Shown: positions 26,429-35,347, counted from the stretch's first letter. The stretch is DNA of 63,900 nucleotides from Clostridia bacterium (GCA_017503135.1 JAFVTQ010000005.1:1-63900); one strand, 5' to 3'. Notes: generated by a model not told the origin, from the letters alone. Numbers and translations: made by a program.

Positions 26429-26457
26429 ATAATAACACTAAAAAAACAAAAAGTCAA
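26429..26457 (-). promoter_or_regulatory. Strong minus-strand promoter of the candidate RNA
   Basis: Minus-strand TTGACT (26457-26452), 17 bp, TATTAT (26434-26429). No protein-coding start lies within 280 nt downstream, so it drives an RNA or a long leader. The stretch 26458-26743 beyond it is very AT-rich and shows nothing I can support. Confidence 0.6.
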
Positions 26458-26743
26458 GTGTTTTTGCACAACAAAATTATTAAATGTTTGTGAATATTGC
26501 ACAAAGAAACTTTTAACTGATTTGTTTACAATAAACTCTAAACTTGTTATCTGGATTTTAAATTTTTATGCAGAATTAACAAAAACAGAAAAGATTTTAA
26601 CTTTTTTGAGAAATTTTTATTTGTTAGACAATTTAAAACTATAAAAATCTTTGTGCAAATTTTTTATAAAATAATTTAAAAATCTAATTTTTATCCCCAA
26701 AAGACTATATTTGTAAACAAACTATTAATTTTTAAAAACTATC

Positions 26744-26772
26744 TTGCAATGCATAATAGTATGTGCTAATAT
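26744..26772 (+). promoter_or_regulatory. Promoter of the PadR operon with a possible operator
   Basis: TTGCAA (26744-26749), 17 bp, TAATAT (26767-26772). The spacer contains the imperfect dyad TGCATA...TATGTGC, which resembles the ATGC/ATGT half-sites of PadR operators, so self-repression is plausible. Confidence 0.55.
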
Positions 26773-26825
26773 ATTATTGTAAACTGGTGAAAAACTATAT
26801 ACATATTATATAAAGGAGGGCGCTT

Positions 26826-27137
26826 ATGAATACGCAGTTCAAAAAAGGCGTGCTTGAGCTTTGCGCACTAACATTGCTGTTAGAAGAAGATAAATATGGC
26901 TATGAGCTTGCAGATATGTTGGGTAAAAAAATGACCGTGTCAGAAGGCAGCGTTTATCCAATGCTAAAAAGATTGCAAACTGACGGTTACTTTGAAACTT
27001 ATCTTAAAGAGTCGCCCAATGGACCTGCAAGAAAATATTATCGTATAACAATCAGTGGCAAACAACGTCAGGCAATGCTACTTAAACAATGGACGGAGTT
27101 TACAGACCAAGTCAACTCATTTTTTGAGGGGGTATAA
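26826..27137 (+). CDS. PadR-family transcriptional regulator
   Basis: 103 aa; strong SD AAAGGAGGG. Short (s1-type) PadR with a winged helix (LELCALTLLLEEDKYGYELADML, GSVYPMLKRLQTDGYFETYL) and a single C-terminal dimer helix. It starts an operon PadR - HAAS membrane protein - small membrane protein - PspC-like protein. In this common arrangement PadR represses its own operon until an envelope-active compound is present. Inducer unknown. Confidence 0.92.
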   Translation: MNTQFKKGVLELCALTLLLEEDKYGYELADMLGKKMTVSEGSVYPMLKRLQTDGYFETYLKESPNGPARKYYRITISGKQRQAMLLKQWTEFTDQVNSFFEGV

Positions 27138-27139
27138 AT

Positions 27140-27628
27140 ATGAATAAAATAGACTTTTTGAATGAACTTTATTATTATCTCGGGCCATTACCGAAAAAAG
27201 AAAAAGAAGAAATAATTGCAGATTTTCGCGAACACTTCCGTGAAGGTGCGTTAGCAGGTAAAACTGATGAACAAATCTGCAACGAGTTAGGAACACCATT
27301 TGAATGTGCAAAGCAGTATGTCGGTGATGCAATCGAGCAAAAGACAGTAACACCGGACGGCAAAAAGAAACACAGCAAAACATTCTGGACAGTTGCTCTT
27401 GTGTGGAATATAGTCCAAGCGTTTATCTCAATACCTATTACATTTGGATTATTTCTTGCAGGCGCAATAATGATTGTTGTTTTCTGCTTCACCGTACCTA
27501 TGGTAGCATCAACAGCGTTCCTTGTGTTTGCAATCGCATCAACAACAGCAGTAATTTGCCTTGCAGTTATCACTTTGCTCTGGGCAATAATTGAAATCAA
27601 GTTTTGTATTGAAAGAATAAATAAGTAA
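27140..27628 (+). CDS. HAAS/DUF1700 membrane protein
   Basis: 162 aa, 2 nt after padR, so translationally coupled. N-terminal HAAS-type helical domain (~1-68: FLNELYYYLGPLPKKEKEEIIADFREHF, then NELGTPFECAKQYVGD), then about three membrane helices (~80-155). HAAS domains pair with PadR regulators and pass signals between the regulator and a membrane output. Confidence 0.85.
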   Translation: MNKIDFLNELYYYLGPLPKKEKEEIIADFREHFREGALAGKTDEQICNELGTPFECAKQYVGDAIEQKTVTPDGKKKHSKTFWTVALVWNIVQAFISIPITFGLFLAGAIMIVVFCFTVPMVASTAFLVFAIASTTAVICLAVITLLWAIIEIKFCIERINK

Positions 27629-27640
27629 GGAGAGATGATT

Positions 27641-27835
27641 ATGAAAAAAGCATTGATAGCATTTGTTGTTCTTTTTGTCATTTCACTCTTTATAGCAATC
27701 GTGAGTTTTTTAGTTTGCGGTGGCGAACTCATAAAAACTGGTGTTGAGTATGGTGTTGAAGCATACAGAGAATACAAAGCAGAAAAAGAAACTCAAAATG
27801 ACATAATGGCAATGATTGAAATGCCAAAAATTTAG
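27641..27835 (+). CDS. Small single-pass membrane protein
   Basis: 64 aa from the ATG at 27641, chosen because SD AAGGAGAG (27627-27634) abuts the earlier ATG at 27635. One N-terminal hydrophobic helix (~3-25), then a charged extracytoplasmic or cytoplasmic helix rich in Glu/Lys/Tyr. No family recognised. Its place in the PadR-PspC operon suggests a role in envelope sensing. Confidence 0.65.
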   Translation: MKKALIAFVVLFVISLFIAIVSFLVCGGELIKTGVEYGVEAYREYKAEKETQNDIMAMIEMPKI

Positions 27836-27874
27836 TGTTATAATAAACATATAAACGAAAAAGGAGAAATTAAA

Positions 27875-28123
27875 ATGTTTAAAGAAAAGAAACTTTATAG
27901 AAGCACTAATAAGATGATTGGTGGCGTTTGCGCAGGTATTGCGGAGTTTTTTGATATCGACCCAACAATCGTAAGAGTTGTTTATGCACTCTTCGCTCTC
28001 TTTACAGCAGGATTCCCTGGTACACTTGTTTACATTATTCTTTTGGTAATCATTCCACAACGCCCATTCCCAGATTATCAATATAATGAATTTGAAGAAA
28101 ACAAAACAAATGATAATCAATAA
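27875..28123 (+). CDS. PspC-domain membrane protein
   Basis: 82 aa; SD AAAGGAG. Typical PspC domain: KKLYRSTNKMIGGVCAGIAEFFDIDPTIVRVVYALFALFT, then GFPGTLVYIILLVIIPQ, an amphipathic start and one or two membrane helices. It is linked to the phage-shock / envelope-stress response in many bacteria. Last gene of the PadR operon, followed by a terminator. Confidence 0.92.
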   Translation: MFKEKKLYRSTNKMIGGVCAGIAEFFDIDPTIVRVVYALFALFTAGFPGTLVYIILLVIIPQRPFPDYQYNEFEENKTNDNQ

Positions 28124-28141
28124 AATAATCTCAAAAAATCG

Positions 28142-28172
28142 ATACGGCAGGTGAAAACTTGCCGTATTTTTT
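28142..28172 (+). terminator. Terminator of the PadR-PspC operon
   Basis: ATACGGCAGGT / ACTTGCCGTAT, 11 bp with one G-U pair and a GAAA tetraloop, followed by a T run. Confidence 0.92.
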
Positions 28173-28267
28173 ATGCTTTTTTGGGTGTTTTTGCTATACC
28201 TATTATATATAGGGGGATTTTAATGTCTGTTTTGACTTTACTTTTTGTGGTGACTTTTTATGAAAAA

Positions 28268-28281
28268 CACAATATATTGTG
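28268..28281. promoter_or_regulatory. Palindrome CACAATATATTGTG upstream of the S10 operon
   Basis: An exact second copy of the 14-bp palindrome found at 916-929 in the pilus leader. It lies about 60 bp upstream of the S10 -35 box in a non-coding gap, so it is a candidate protein-binding site. Confidence 0.5.
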
Positions 28282-28310
28282 GCAAAAAATATGCATAAAA
28301 ATTTTCTGCG

Positions 28311-28356
28311 ATTTTCACAAAGTTTTTTCAAAAAAGTTATTGCATTTTCACAAAGT
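28311..28356 (+). repeat. 13-bp direct repeats ATTTTCACAAAGT at the S10 promoter
   Basis: Identical 13-mers at 28311-28323 and 28344-28356, 33 bp (about three helical turns) apart. The second lies in the spacer between the -35 and -10 boxes. This layout suits a regulator binding the same face of DNA. Confidence 0.55.
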
Positions 28357-28368
28357 ATGTGTTATTAT
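28340..28368 (+). promoter_or_regulatory. Promoter of the S10 ribosomal operon
   Basis: TTGCAT (28340-28345), 17 bp, TATTAT (28363-28368). The start would fall around 28373-28376, at GGGCACGC. The stretch 28173-28339 before it holds only the repeats listed. Confidence 0.75.
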
Positions 28369-28372
28369 ACTA

Positions 28373-28684
28373 GGGCACGCGTGGGAATGGGTGAATTGTG
28401 CCCATTTGCAGAAAGCGTGCGATATGCGATGAAGTGGTAGGTGGCTGCACGATGATGCAGGGAATTACCATGGAGTATGTCTGATTTTAAATCGGGCGAC
28501 CAATAATGCTTTCAAAACCTTAAAGCGTAAACCCAACTGCGCTCTAACGGTACTTGCAGGGAGCATTCTGCGCTATTTTACGCCGTCCGAAAAATCAGAA
28601 CCGATTTTTCGGTTTTAAAAATGGCAGGGTTGAAACACCCGGCTAGGTTGCAAGTAAAATAACGTGCCCAGAAAATTAGGAGGA
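28373..28684 (+). promoter_or_regulatory. Long structured leader RNA of the S10 operon
   Basis: About 310 nt with many stems. The first nucleotides, GGGCACG (28373-28379), can pair with CGTGCCC (28663-28669), 7 nt before the SD. Alternatively GCACGC (28375-28380) pairs with GCGTGC (28415-28420) around an AATGGG/CCCATT hairpin. Others: TGGTA/TACCA enclosing CTGCA/TGCAG (near 28434-28471); GCGTAAA/TTTACGC (28525-28531 with 28577-28583); and CCGAAAAATC/GATTTTTCGG (28587-28612) followed by TTTT, a possible attenuator. In E. coli L4 controls its S10 leader; a similar role here is inferred. Confidence 0.65.
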
Positions 28685-28691
28685 AAACAAA

Positions 28692-29009
28692 ATGGCAGCA
28701 ACAAAAGGCAAGAAAATCAGAATCAGACTTAAGGGTTATGACCATGACCTCGTAGACAAGGCAGCTGAAAAGATTGTTGAAACAGCAAAACGTACAGGTG
28801 CTCAGGTTTCAGGTCCAGTTCCACTCCCAACAGAGAAGGAAGTTGTTACAATCCTTCGCGCTGTTCATAAGTATAAGGACAGCCGTGAACAGTTTGAACA
28901 AAGAACACACAAAAGGCTTATCGACATTTTAAGACCTTCAAACAAAACTGTTGAAGCTCTTACAAGTCTTGAGCTTCCTGCTGGTGTTGATATCGAGATT
29001 AAACTTTAA
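28692..29009 (+). CDS. rpsJ: 30S ribosomal protein S10
   Basis: 105 aa, full length, with [24 protein letters not shown] and RTHKRLIDI signatures. First gene of the S10 operon, behind SD TTAGGAGGA. Also known elsewhere as a transcription antitermination factor (NusE). Confidence 0.98.
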   Translation: MAATKGKKIRIRLKGYDHDLVDKAAEKIVETAKRTGAQVSGPVPLPTEKEVVTILRAVHKYKDSREQFEQRTHKRLIDILRPSNKTVEALTSLELPAGVDIEIKL

Positions 29010-29080
29010 TCTTTAAGAACAAGACACCAAGCAAGGTCAAGTCGGTGAATACCGACCAATAACCAAAGGAGGAAAATACT

Positions 29081-29713
29081 ATGAAAAAAGGTCTTATCGG
29101 TAAAAAAATCGGTATGACACAGCTTTTCGACGAAAACGGTAAAGTAATTCCTGTTACAGTTGTTGAAGCTGGTCCTTGCACAGTAGTGCAAAAGAAAACT
29201 ATCGAAAACGATGGTTACGAAGCAATTCAGGTTGGCTTCGGCGACGTTAAGGTTCAGAGAGTGAACAAGCCAATGGCTGGTCACTTCAAGAAGGCTGACG
29301 TTGCTCCAAAGAAAGTTCTCAAAGAGTTCAGACTCGAGAACATTGCAGACGTTAACGTAGGTGACGTTCTTAAAGCAGACATCTTCGCAGTAGGCGATAG
29401 AGTTGATGTTGTAGGAACAAGCAAAGGTAAGGGTACAGCAGGTGTAATTAAGCGTTGGAACTTCTCACGTCTTAAGGAAACACACGGTACAGGCCCTGTT
29501 CACCGTCACGGTGGTTCACTCGGCGTTATCGACCCAGCTCGTATCTTCAAAGGCAAGAAAATGGCTGGTCACCTTGGTACAGAAAAAGTTACAGTTCAGA
29601 ACCTTGACATTGTTAAGGTAGACGTTGAAAACAACCTTATCGCTATTAAGGGCGCTATTCCAGGTCCTAAGAACGGTATCGTAGTTATCGCAGACACAGT
29701 TAAATCAAAGTAA
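29081..29713 (+). CDS. rplC: 50S ribosomal protein L3
   Basis: 210 aa. Starts [18 protein letters not shown] and has the [17 protein letters not shown] and HRHGGSLG loop that reaches the peptidyl-transferase centre. SD AAAGGAGGA. Confidence 0.98.
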   Translation: MKKGLIGKKIGMTQLFDENGKVIPVTVVEAGPCTVVQKKTIENDGYEAIQVGFGDVKVQRVNKPMAGHFKKADVAPKKVLKEFRLENIADVNVGDVLKADIFAVGDRVDVVGTSKGKGTAGVIKRWNFSRLKETHGTGPVHRHGGSLGVIDPARIFKGKKMAGHLGTEKVTVQNLDIVKVDVENNLIAIKGAIPGPKNGIVVIADTVKSK

Positions 29714-29730
29714 GAGAGGAGAGTTAAGTA

Positions 29731-30354
29731 ATGGCTAAATTAGCAGTAGTAAATACAAAGGGCAAGAAAGTTTCTGACATCGAGCTCAACGACGGCATTT
29801 TCGCTATCGAGCCAAACAAGTCAGCTATGCACCTTGTAGTAGTTAATTACCTTGCACATCAGCGTCAGGGTACACAGTCAACTCTCACTCGTGCAGAGGT
29901 GTCTGGTGGCGGTAAAAAACCATGGAGACAAAAGGGAACAGGTAGAGCTCGTCAGGGTTCAACAAGAGCTCCACAATGGACACATGGTGGTATCACATTT
30001 GGTCCTAAGCCACGCGCTTACGGATTCTCAATCAACAAGAAGGTAAGAAGACTTGCTATGAAGTCAGCTCTTTCTGCAAAGGTTGCAGCTGATGAAATGA
30101 TTGTTCTTGATTCATTCGATATGGATGCTATCAAAACAAAGGAGATGGCAACAGTTCTTGGCGCTGTTAAAGCAGCAAAGAAAACTCTTATCGTTCTTCC
30201 AGAGAAAAACGACGTAGTTTATAAGAGTGCTAGAAACATCGAAGGTGTTAATGTTACTCTCGTAAACACACTTAACGTTTATGACATCCTTAACTGCGGC
30301 ACAATCGTAGTTCTCAAGGATGCAGTTGCAAAAATTGAGGAGGTTTACGCATAA
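29731..30354 (+). CDS. rplD: 50S ribosomal protein L4
   Basis: 207 aa. The extended loop [23 protein letters not shown] lines the exit tunnel. It is the best candidate to bind the operon leader if this operon is autoregulated as in E. coli. Its last base overlaps the rplW start. Confidence 0.98.
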   Translation: MAKLAVVNTKGKKVSDIELNDGIFAIEPNKSAMHLVVVNYLAHQRQGTQSTLTRAEVSGGGKKPWRQKGTGRARQGSTRAPQWTHGGITFGPKPRAYGFSINKKVRRLAMKSALSAKVAADEMIVLDSFDMDAIKTKEMATVLGAVKAAKKTLIVLPEKNDVVYKSARNIEGVNVTLVNTLNVYDILNCGTIVVLKDAVAKIEEVYA

Positions 30355-30647
30355 TGAAACTTGCACAGGAAATTATCCTCGCTCCCGTTATTACAGAAGA
30401 GTCAATGATGGGTACTGCAGAAAAGAAATACACATTCAAAGTTGCTAAGGATGCAACTAAGGTTGACATCAAAAAAGCTGTTGAAACACTTTTCGGCGTA
30501 AAAGTTGAAAAAGTTAACACAATGAACGTTCGTGGTCAGCTCAGACGCTACGGCAGATTTGAAGGCTACAAGGCTTCTTGGAAAAAGGCTATCGTAACAT
30601 TGACAGCAGATTCAAAGACAATCGAATTCTTTGACGGAATGATGTAA
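30354..30647 (+). CDS. rplW: 50S ribosomal protein L23
   Basis: 97 aa. It has the APVITEESM and YTFKVAKDATKVDIKKAVETLFGVKV signatures of L23, at the tunnel exit where trigger factor and SRP dock. Start overlaps the rplD stop (TAATG), so the genes are coupled. Confidence 0.98.
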   Translation: MKLAQEIILAPVITEESMMGTAEKKYTFKVAKDATKVDIKKAVETLFGVKVEKVNTMNVRGQLRRYGRFEGYKASWKKAIVTLTADSKTIEFFDGMM

Positions 30648-30658
30648 TGATTTTGAGG

Positions 30659-30706
30659 TCAGGCGGTAAGGTATGGAGTTTCGACATACTCCGCAAAGCT
30701 TCCTGA
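30659..30706 (+). promoter_or_regulatory. Structured intercistronic region rplW-rplB
   Basis: TCAGG (30659-30663) pairs with CCTGA (30702-30706), enclosing two mutually exclusive inner hairpins, GTATG/CATAC (30671-30689) and GGAGT/ACTCC (30675-30692). No T run. The 111-nt gap is unusually long for this operon. Confidence 0.45.
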
Positions 30707-30758
30707 CAGGCTTTCGAGCCACTCCCAACTTTTAAAATAAACAAAGGAGATGAAAGAT

Positions 30759-31589
30759 ATGTCGATTAAAGTCTATAAACCGACTACAAATGCTAGACGT
30801 AATATGTCGGTTACAGATTATTCCGAGCTTTCAAAGGTAGCTCCTGAGAGAAGTCTTCTTGCTCCTCTCAAAAAGCACTCAGGCCGTAACAGCTACGGAA
30901 GAATAACAGTTCGTCATCACGGTGGCGGCAACCGCAGAAAGTACCGTATTATCGACTTCAAGAGAGATAAGATGGGCGCTGCAACAGTATTAACACTTGA
31001 ATATGACCCAAACCGTTCAGCTCATATTGCACTTGTTCAGTATGAAGACGGTGAGAAGAGATACATTCTCGCTCCAGTTGGTCTCAAAGTTGGCGATGTA
31101 GTTTCAGCAGGTGCTGACGCTGATATCAAACCAGGTAACGCACTTCCTCTTACAAACATCCCAACAGGTACATTCGTACACAACGTTGAACTTTACCCAG
31201 GTAGAGGCGGTCAGTTAGCAAGAGCAGCTGGTAATGCAGCTCAGCTTATGGCTAAAGAAGGCATCTATGCACTTCTCAGACTTCCATCAGGTGAACTTAG
31301 AAACGTTCCTGCAACATGTATGGCAACAGTTGGTACAGTTGGTAATGCTGACCACGAAAATGTTAAAATCGGTAAAGCAGGTCGTACACGTCACATGGGC
31401 ATCCGTCCAACAGTTCGTGGTTCTGTTATGAACCCTAACGACCACCCTCACGGTGGTGGTGAAGGTAAGTCACCAATCGGTCGTCCAGGTCCTTGCACAC
31501 CATGGGGTAAACCAGCTCTTGGTTACAAGACAAGAAACAAGAAGAAGAGTTCCGACAAGCTTATCGTAAAGCGTCGTAACGGCAAATAA
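30759..31589 (+). CDS. rplB: 50S ribosomal protein L2
   Basis: 276 aa from the ATG at 30759 ([16 protein letters not shown]); the ATG at 30750 overlaps SD AAAGGAG. It contains [15 protein letters not shown], with the histidine implicated in peptidyl-transferase function, and the basic C-terminus. Confidence 0.97.
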   Translation: MSIKVYKPTTNARRNMSVTDYSELSKVAPERSLLAPLKKHSGRNSYGRITVRHHGGGNRRKYRIIDFKRDKMGAATVLTLEYDPNRSAHIALVQYEDGEKRYILAPVGLKVGDVVSAGADADIKPGNALPLTNIPTGTFVHNVELYPGRGGQLARAAGNAAQLMAKEGIYALLRLPSGELRNVPATCMATVGTVGNADHENVKIGKAGRTRHMGIRPTVRGSVMNPNDHPHGGGEGKSPIGRPGPCTPWGKPALGYKTRNKKKSSDKLIVKRRNGK

Positions 31590-31611
31590 TCGGGAAAGGA
31601 GCTGTCATTAA

Positions 31612-31893
31612 ATGAGTAGAAGTACTAAAAAAGGACCTTATGTAGAAGCTAGTCTTATGAAGAAGGTCGAAGCAATGAATGCAAATGGCGAGAAAATCGC
31701 TATTAAGACATGGAGCCGCAGCTCAACAATTTTCCCAGAATTTGTTGGTCACACCTTTGCGGTACATGATGGCAGAAAACATGTTCCTGTATATGTTACA
31801 GAAGACATGGTTGGTCATAAATTAGGCGAATTTGCACCTACAAGAACTTATAGAGGTCATGCAGGTTCAAAAACATCAAATAACGGTAAATAA
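31612..31893 (+). CDS. rpsS: 30S ribosomal protein S19
   Basis: 93 aa. [39 protein letters not shown] and [16 protein letters not shown] are all diagnostic. It sits at the 30S head. Confidence 0.98.
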   Translation: MSRSTKKGPYVEASLMKKVEAMNANGEKIAIKTWSRSSTIFPEFVGHTFAVHDGRKHVPVYVTEDMVGHKLGEFAPTRTYRGHAGSKTSNNGK

Positions 31894-31915
31894 GCAGAAA
31901 GGAGTGTATTGAACA

Positions 31916-32248
31916 ATGGAAGCAAACGCAAAAGTAACTTTTGTGCGCATTGCACCACGTAAGGTAAAGATTGTTCTTGACCTTATCAGAAATAAGCCTT
32001 GTGATGAAGCTATGGCGATTCTTAAATACACACCTAAGGCTGCGTGTGAACCGCTTTACAAGCTTCTCAAATCTGCAATGGCTAATGCAGAAATGAAGAA
32101 CATGGATGTTACAAGACTCTATGTTGCAGCTTGCTCAGTTGACCAGGGTCCAACTCTCAAGAGAATCAGACCTCGCGACAAGGGTAGAGCATATAGAATC
32201 AACAAGAAAACATCACACATTAACATTACACTTAAGGAAGCAGAATAA
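31916..32248 (+). CDS. rplV: 50S ribosomal protein L22
   Basis: 110 aa. It has [16 protein letters not shown] and the beta-hairpin [24 protein letters not shown] that extends into the exit tunnel and affects macrolide binding. Confidence 0.98.
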   Translation: MEANAKVTFVRIAPRKVKIVLDLIRNKPCDEAMAILKYTPKAACEPLYKLLKSAMANAEMKNMDVTRLYVAACSVDQGPTLKRIRPRDKGRAYRINKKTSHINITLKEAE

Positions 32249-32263
32249 GGAGGAGGTTAAGTT

Positions 32264-32935
32264 ATGGGCCAGAAAGTTAATCCAACCGGTTTAAGAATCG
32301 GCGTTATTAAAGACTGGGAATCACGTTGGTATGCAAACAAGTCAAACTTCGGTGACACACTTGTTTCTGACTACGAACTTCGTGAATATCTCCTTAAGAC
32401 ACTCGCTCCTGCAGGTGTTCCAAAGGTAGAAATCGAAAGAGATGCGAAAAGAGTTCGCGTTAACATTCACTGCGCAAAGCCTGGTATGGTAATCGGTCGC
32501 CAGGGTGCAGAAATCGAAAAACTTAAAGAAACATGTAAGAAAATGCTTGGCGGCGATAAAGAAGTTTTCATCAATATCGTTGAAGTTAAGCAGCCAGACC
32601 TTAATGCACAGCTCGTTGCTGAAAACATTGCTTCACAGCTTGAAAGAAGAATTTCTTTCAGAAGAGCTCTTAAGCAGTCAATCGGCAGAACAATGAGACT
32701 TGGTGCAAAGGGTATCAAAACTCAGGTTAGCGGTCGTATCGGCGGTGCTGAAATCGCTCGTTCAGAGTCTTATCATGAAGGTACTATTCCTCTTCAGACA
32801 ATCCGTGCAGACATCGATTACGGTTTTGCAGAAGCAAACACAACATACGGTAAAATCGGCGTTAAAGTATGGATTTACAAAGGTGAAGTTCTTCACGAAA
32901 GCCGCAAATCTAAGAAAGAAGGAGGCACAAAATAA
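32264..32935 (+). CDS. rpsC: 30S ribosomal protein S3
   Basis: 223 aa. [13 protein letters not shown] start, KH domain with [16 protein letters not shown], and the C-terminal domain [12 protein letters not shown]. The stop overlaps the rplP start (TAATG). Confidence 0.98.
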   Translation: MGQKVNPTGLRIGVIKDWESRWYANKSNFGDTLVSDYELREYLLKTLAPAGVPKVEIERDAKRVRVNIHCAKPGMVIGRQGAEIEKLKETCKKMLGGDKEVFINIVEVKQPDLNAQLVAENIASQLERRISFRRALKQSIGRTMRLGAKGIKTQVSGRIGGAEIARSESYHEGTIPLQTIRADIDYGFAEANTTYGKIGVKVWIYKGEVLHESRKSKKEGGTK

Positions 32936-33360
32936 TGCTTTTACCTAAGAGAGTAAAATACCGTCGCGTTCACAGAGGACGTTTGACAGGTAAAGCTTCA
33001 AGAGGTACAACAGTTACTTATGGTGACTTCGGTCTTGTGTCTCTTGAACCAGCATGGATTACATCTAACCAAATCGAAGCAGCTCGTATTGCGATGACTC
33101 GTTACATCAAGCGTGGCGGTCAGGTTTGGATTAAGATTTTCCCAGACAAGCCAATTACAGAAAAACCAGCTGAAACTCGAATGGGTTCAGGTAAAGGTTC
33201 TCCTGAATATTGGGTAGCAGTAGTTAAGCCAGGTCGCGTAATGTTCGAGATTAAAGGCGTTTCAGAGGAAGTTGCTCGTGAGGCTATGCGTCTTGCAGCT
33301 ATGAAACTTCCAGTTAAATGTAAGTTTGTAACTAAAGAAGAACAGGGTGGTGAGCAGTAA
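32935..33360 (+). CDS. rplP: 50S ribosomal protein L16
   Basis: 141 aa. [21 protein letters not shown] and the [29 protein letters not shown] region that contacts A-site tRNA. It overlaps its neighbours by one base at both ends. Confidence 0.98.
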   Translation: MLLPKRVKYRRVHRGRLTGKASRGTTVTYGDFGLVSLEPAWITSNQIEAARIAMTRYIKRGGQVWIKIFPDKPITEKPAETRMGSGKGSPEYWVAVVKPGRVMFEIKGVSEEVAREAMRLAAMKLPVKCKFVTKEEQGGEQ

Positions 33361-33563
33361 TGAAAGCAAGCGAGATTAGAAAGCTCTCTCCTAAGGAGTT
33401 GGATGCTAAGCTCTTAGAGCTTAAAGACGAACTTTTCAAGCTTCGTTTTCAACAAGCCATCAACCAACTCGAAAATCCTATGAGAATCAGTGCTGTAAAG
33501 AAGGATATCGCAAGAGTTAAAACAGTAATTCGCGACATCGAACTTCACGGCAGTGAATCTTAA
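33360..33563 (+). CDS. rpmC: 50S ribosomal protein L29
   Basis: 67 aa. Two-helix protein [31 protein letters not shown], usual size. Start overlaps the L16 stop codon. Confidence 0.97.
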   Translation: MKASEIRKLSPKELDAKLLELKDELFKLRFQQAINQLENPMRISAVKKDIARVKTVIRDIELHGSES

Positions 33564-33583
33564 GGAAAGGGAGGGCGTTCAAT

Positions 33584-33838
33584 ATGGAAAGAAACCTCAG
33601 AAAAACACAGGTCGGCATCGTAACAAGCGATAAGATGGATAAAACTGTTGTTGTTTCAATCAAGGACAGAGTTAAGCATCCACTTTACAGCAAAATCGTT
33701 AACAAAACAGTGAAGATTAAAGCTCACGATGAAAATAACGAATGCGGTGTAGGCGATAGAGTATTAGTAATGGAAACACGTCCACTTTCAAAAGATAAGA
33801 GATGGCGTGTTGCTGAAATTATCGAGAAAGCTAAGTAA
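33584..33838 (+). CDS. rpsQ: 30S ribosomal protein S17
   Basis: 84 aa OB-fold protein, with [18 protein letters not shown] and [13 protein letters not shown]. Confidence 0.98.
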   Translation: MERNLRKTQVGIVTSDKMDKTVVVSIKDRVKHPLYSKIVNKTVKIKAHDENNECGVGDRVLVMETRPLSKDKRWRVAEIIEKAK

Positions 33839-33856
33839 TTAAAGGAGGCAATCATT

Positions 33857-34225
33857 GTGATACAGCAACAAACTTACCTCAAGGTTGCCGACAACACAGG
33901 TGCAAAAGAAATTATGTGCATCCGAGTTCTCGGTGGTTCAGGTAGAAGATATGCTAACATCGGCGACGTTATCGTAGCATCTGTTAAAAAAGCAGCACCA
34001 GGCGGCGTTGTTAAAAAAGGCGATGTTGTGAAAGCAGTCGTTGTTCGTTCAGTAAAAGGCGTTCGCAGAGATGACGGAACATATATCCGTTTCGATGAAA
34101 ACGCAGCAGTTATTATTAAAGAAGACAAAAACCCAAAAGGTACTCGTATCTTTGGGCCAGTAGCAAGAGAGCTTCGTGATAAGGACTATATGAAAATCCT
34201 TTCACTCGCTCCAGAAGTACTTTAA
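33857..34225 (+). CDS. rplN: 50S ribosomal protein L14
   Basis: 122 aa. GTG start at 33857 behind [30 protein letters not shown] and [24 protein letters not shown] are diagnostic. Confidence 0.98.
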   Translation: MIQQQTYLKVADNTGAKEIMCIRVLGGSGRRYANIGDVIVASVKKAAPGGVVKKGDVVKAVVVRSVKGVRRDDGTYIRFDENAAVIIKEDKNPKGTRIFGPVARELRDKDYMKILSLAPEVL

Positions 34226-34238
34226 GGAGGTGCCCTAA

Positions 34239-34556
34239 ATGAATAAAGTTCACGTTAGAACAGGTGACGAAGTTATCGTTATCAACGGCAAAGACCGTGG
34301 CAAGAAGGGCAAAGTCCTTGAAGTTAGCCCTTCAGAAGGCAAAGTAATCGTTGAAGGCGTAAACATGGTATCTAAGCACGTTAAACCTCGCAAGATGGGT
34401 GAACAGGGCGGTATCATCAAGGCAGAAAGTGCTCTTTACGCTGACAAAGTTCAGCTTGTATGTCCTAAGTGCAAAGCAGCTACAAGAGTTGGTCACGAAG
34501 GCACAGGCAAAGATAAAGTTCGCGTTTGCAAAAAGTGCGGCGCAAAGTTTGAATAA
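34239..34556 (+). CDS. rplX: 50S ribosomal protein L24
   Basis: 105 aa. KOW motif ([23 protein letters not shown]) and a C-terminal four-cysteine ribbon (CPKC and CKKC) that can bind zinc. Confidence 0.98.
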   Translation: MNKVHVRTGDEVIVINGKDRGKKGKVLEVSPSEGKVIVEGVNMVSKHVKPRKMGEQGGIIKAESALYADKVQLVCPKCKAATRVGHEGTGKDKVRVCKKCGAKFE

Positions 34557-34570
34557 GGAGGAACAATAAA

Positions 34571-35113
34571 ATGGCAGTAAGACTTAGAGAAATGTATAAA
34601 GCTGACGTTGTTCCTGCTCTTCAAAAGAAGTTCAATTACAAGAGCGTAATGCAGATTCCAAAGCTTGATAAAGTTATTATCAACGTAGGCTGCGGTGAAG
34701 CTAAGGACAACGCAAAAGTTGTAGACGCAATTATCAATGACCTTTCACAAATCACAGGTCAGAAACCTGTTAAGTGTGCAGCTAAGAAATCAGTTGCTAA
34801 CTTCAAACTTCGTGAAGGTATGACAATCGGCGTTAAAGTTACTCTTCGTGGTGACAAGATGTATGAATTTGTTGACAGATTCTTCAATCTTGCTCTTCCA
34901 AGAGTTCGTGACTTCAGAGGTATCAACCCTAACTCATTTGATGGTCGTGGTAACTACTCAATGGGCGTTAAAGAACAGTTGATTTTCCCTGAAATCGATT
35001 ATGATAAGATTGACAAAGTTCGTGGCATGGATATTTGCTTCGTAACAACAGCTAACACAGACGAAGAAGCACGTGAGCTCTTAACACTCATGGGTGCTCC
35101 ATTCGCTAAATAA
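34571..35113 (+). CDS. rplE: 50S ribosomal protein L5
   Basis: 180 aa. It has [38 protein letters not shown] and the [14 protein letters not shown] region. Binds 5S rRNA. Confidence 0.98.
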   Translation: MAVRLREMYKADVVPALQKKFNYKSVMQIPKLDKVIINVGCGEAKDNAKVVDAIINDLSQITGQKPVKCAAKKSVANFKLREGMTIGVKVTLRGDKMYEFVDRFFNLALPRVRDFRGINPNSFDGRGNYSMGVKEQLIFPEIDYDKIDKVRGMDICFVTTANTDEEARELLTLMGAPFAK

Positions 35114-35126
35114 GGAGGGGTAGACA

Positions 35127-35312
35127 GTGGCAAAGACAGCGATGAAAGTTAAGCAGCAGAGAGCTGCAAAGTATTCAACAAGAGCTTACAACAGATGTAA
35201 AATCTGTGGTAGACCACATGCTTACCTCCGTAAATATGGCGTTTGCCGTATTTGCTTCAGAGAGTTAGCACACGCAGGTCAGATTCCTGGCGTGAAAAAA
35301 TCAAGCTGGTAA
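35127..35312 (+). CDS. rpsZ: 30S ribosomal protein S14 type Z
   Basis: 61 aa from a GTG at 35127 behind AAGGAGGGG. Zinc-binding form with CKIC and CRIC. This is the only S14 in the window, so growth depends on zinc unless a zinc-free paralogue lies elsewhere. Confidence 0.96.
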   Translation: MAKTAMKVKQQRAAKYSTRAYNRCKICGRPHAYLRKYGVCRICFRELAHAGQIPGVKKSSW

Positions 35313-35347
35313 TAGAGCAATCTAAAATTTATAGGAGGTAACTCATT

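Noticed and set aside
26300-26644. 114-codon plus-strand ORF in the gap before padR
   Set aside because: It lies across the inverted repeat and opposite the candidate RNA promoter, has no clear SD, and its composition (Lys/Leu/Phe/Cys-rich) is that of AT-rich non-coding DNA.
27175-27777. 200-codon minus-strand ORF antisense to the HAAS gene
   Set aside because: Shadow of the plus-strand genes, whose operon structure and families are clear.
28151-28432. 93-codon plus-strand ORF upstream of rpsJ
   Set aside because: It runs through a terminator, the S10 promoter and the leader, and has no SD.
28373-28684. S10 leader as tmRNA, RNase P RNA or SRP RNA
   Set aside because: The long-range pairing suggested a stable RNA gene, but the conserved motifs of these RNAs were not found and the element ends at the rpsJ SD.
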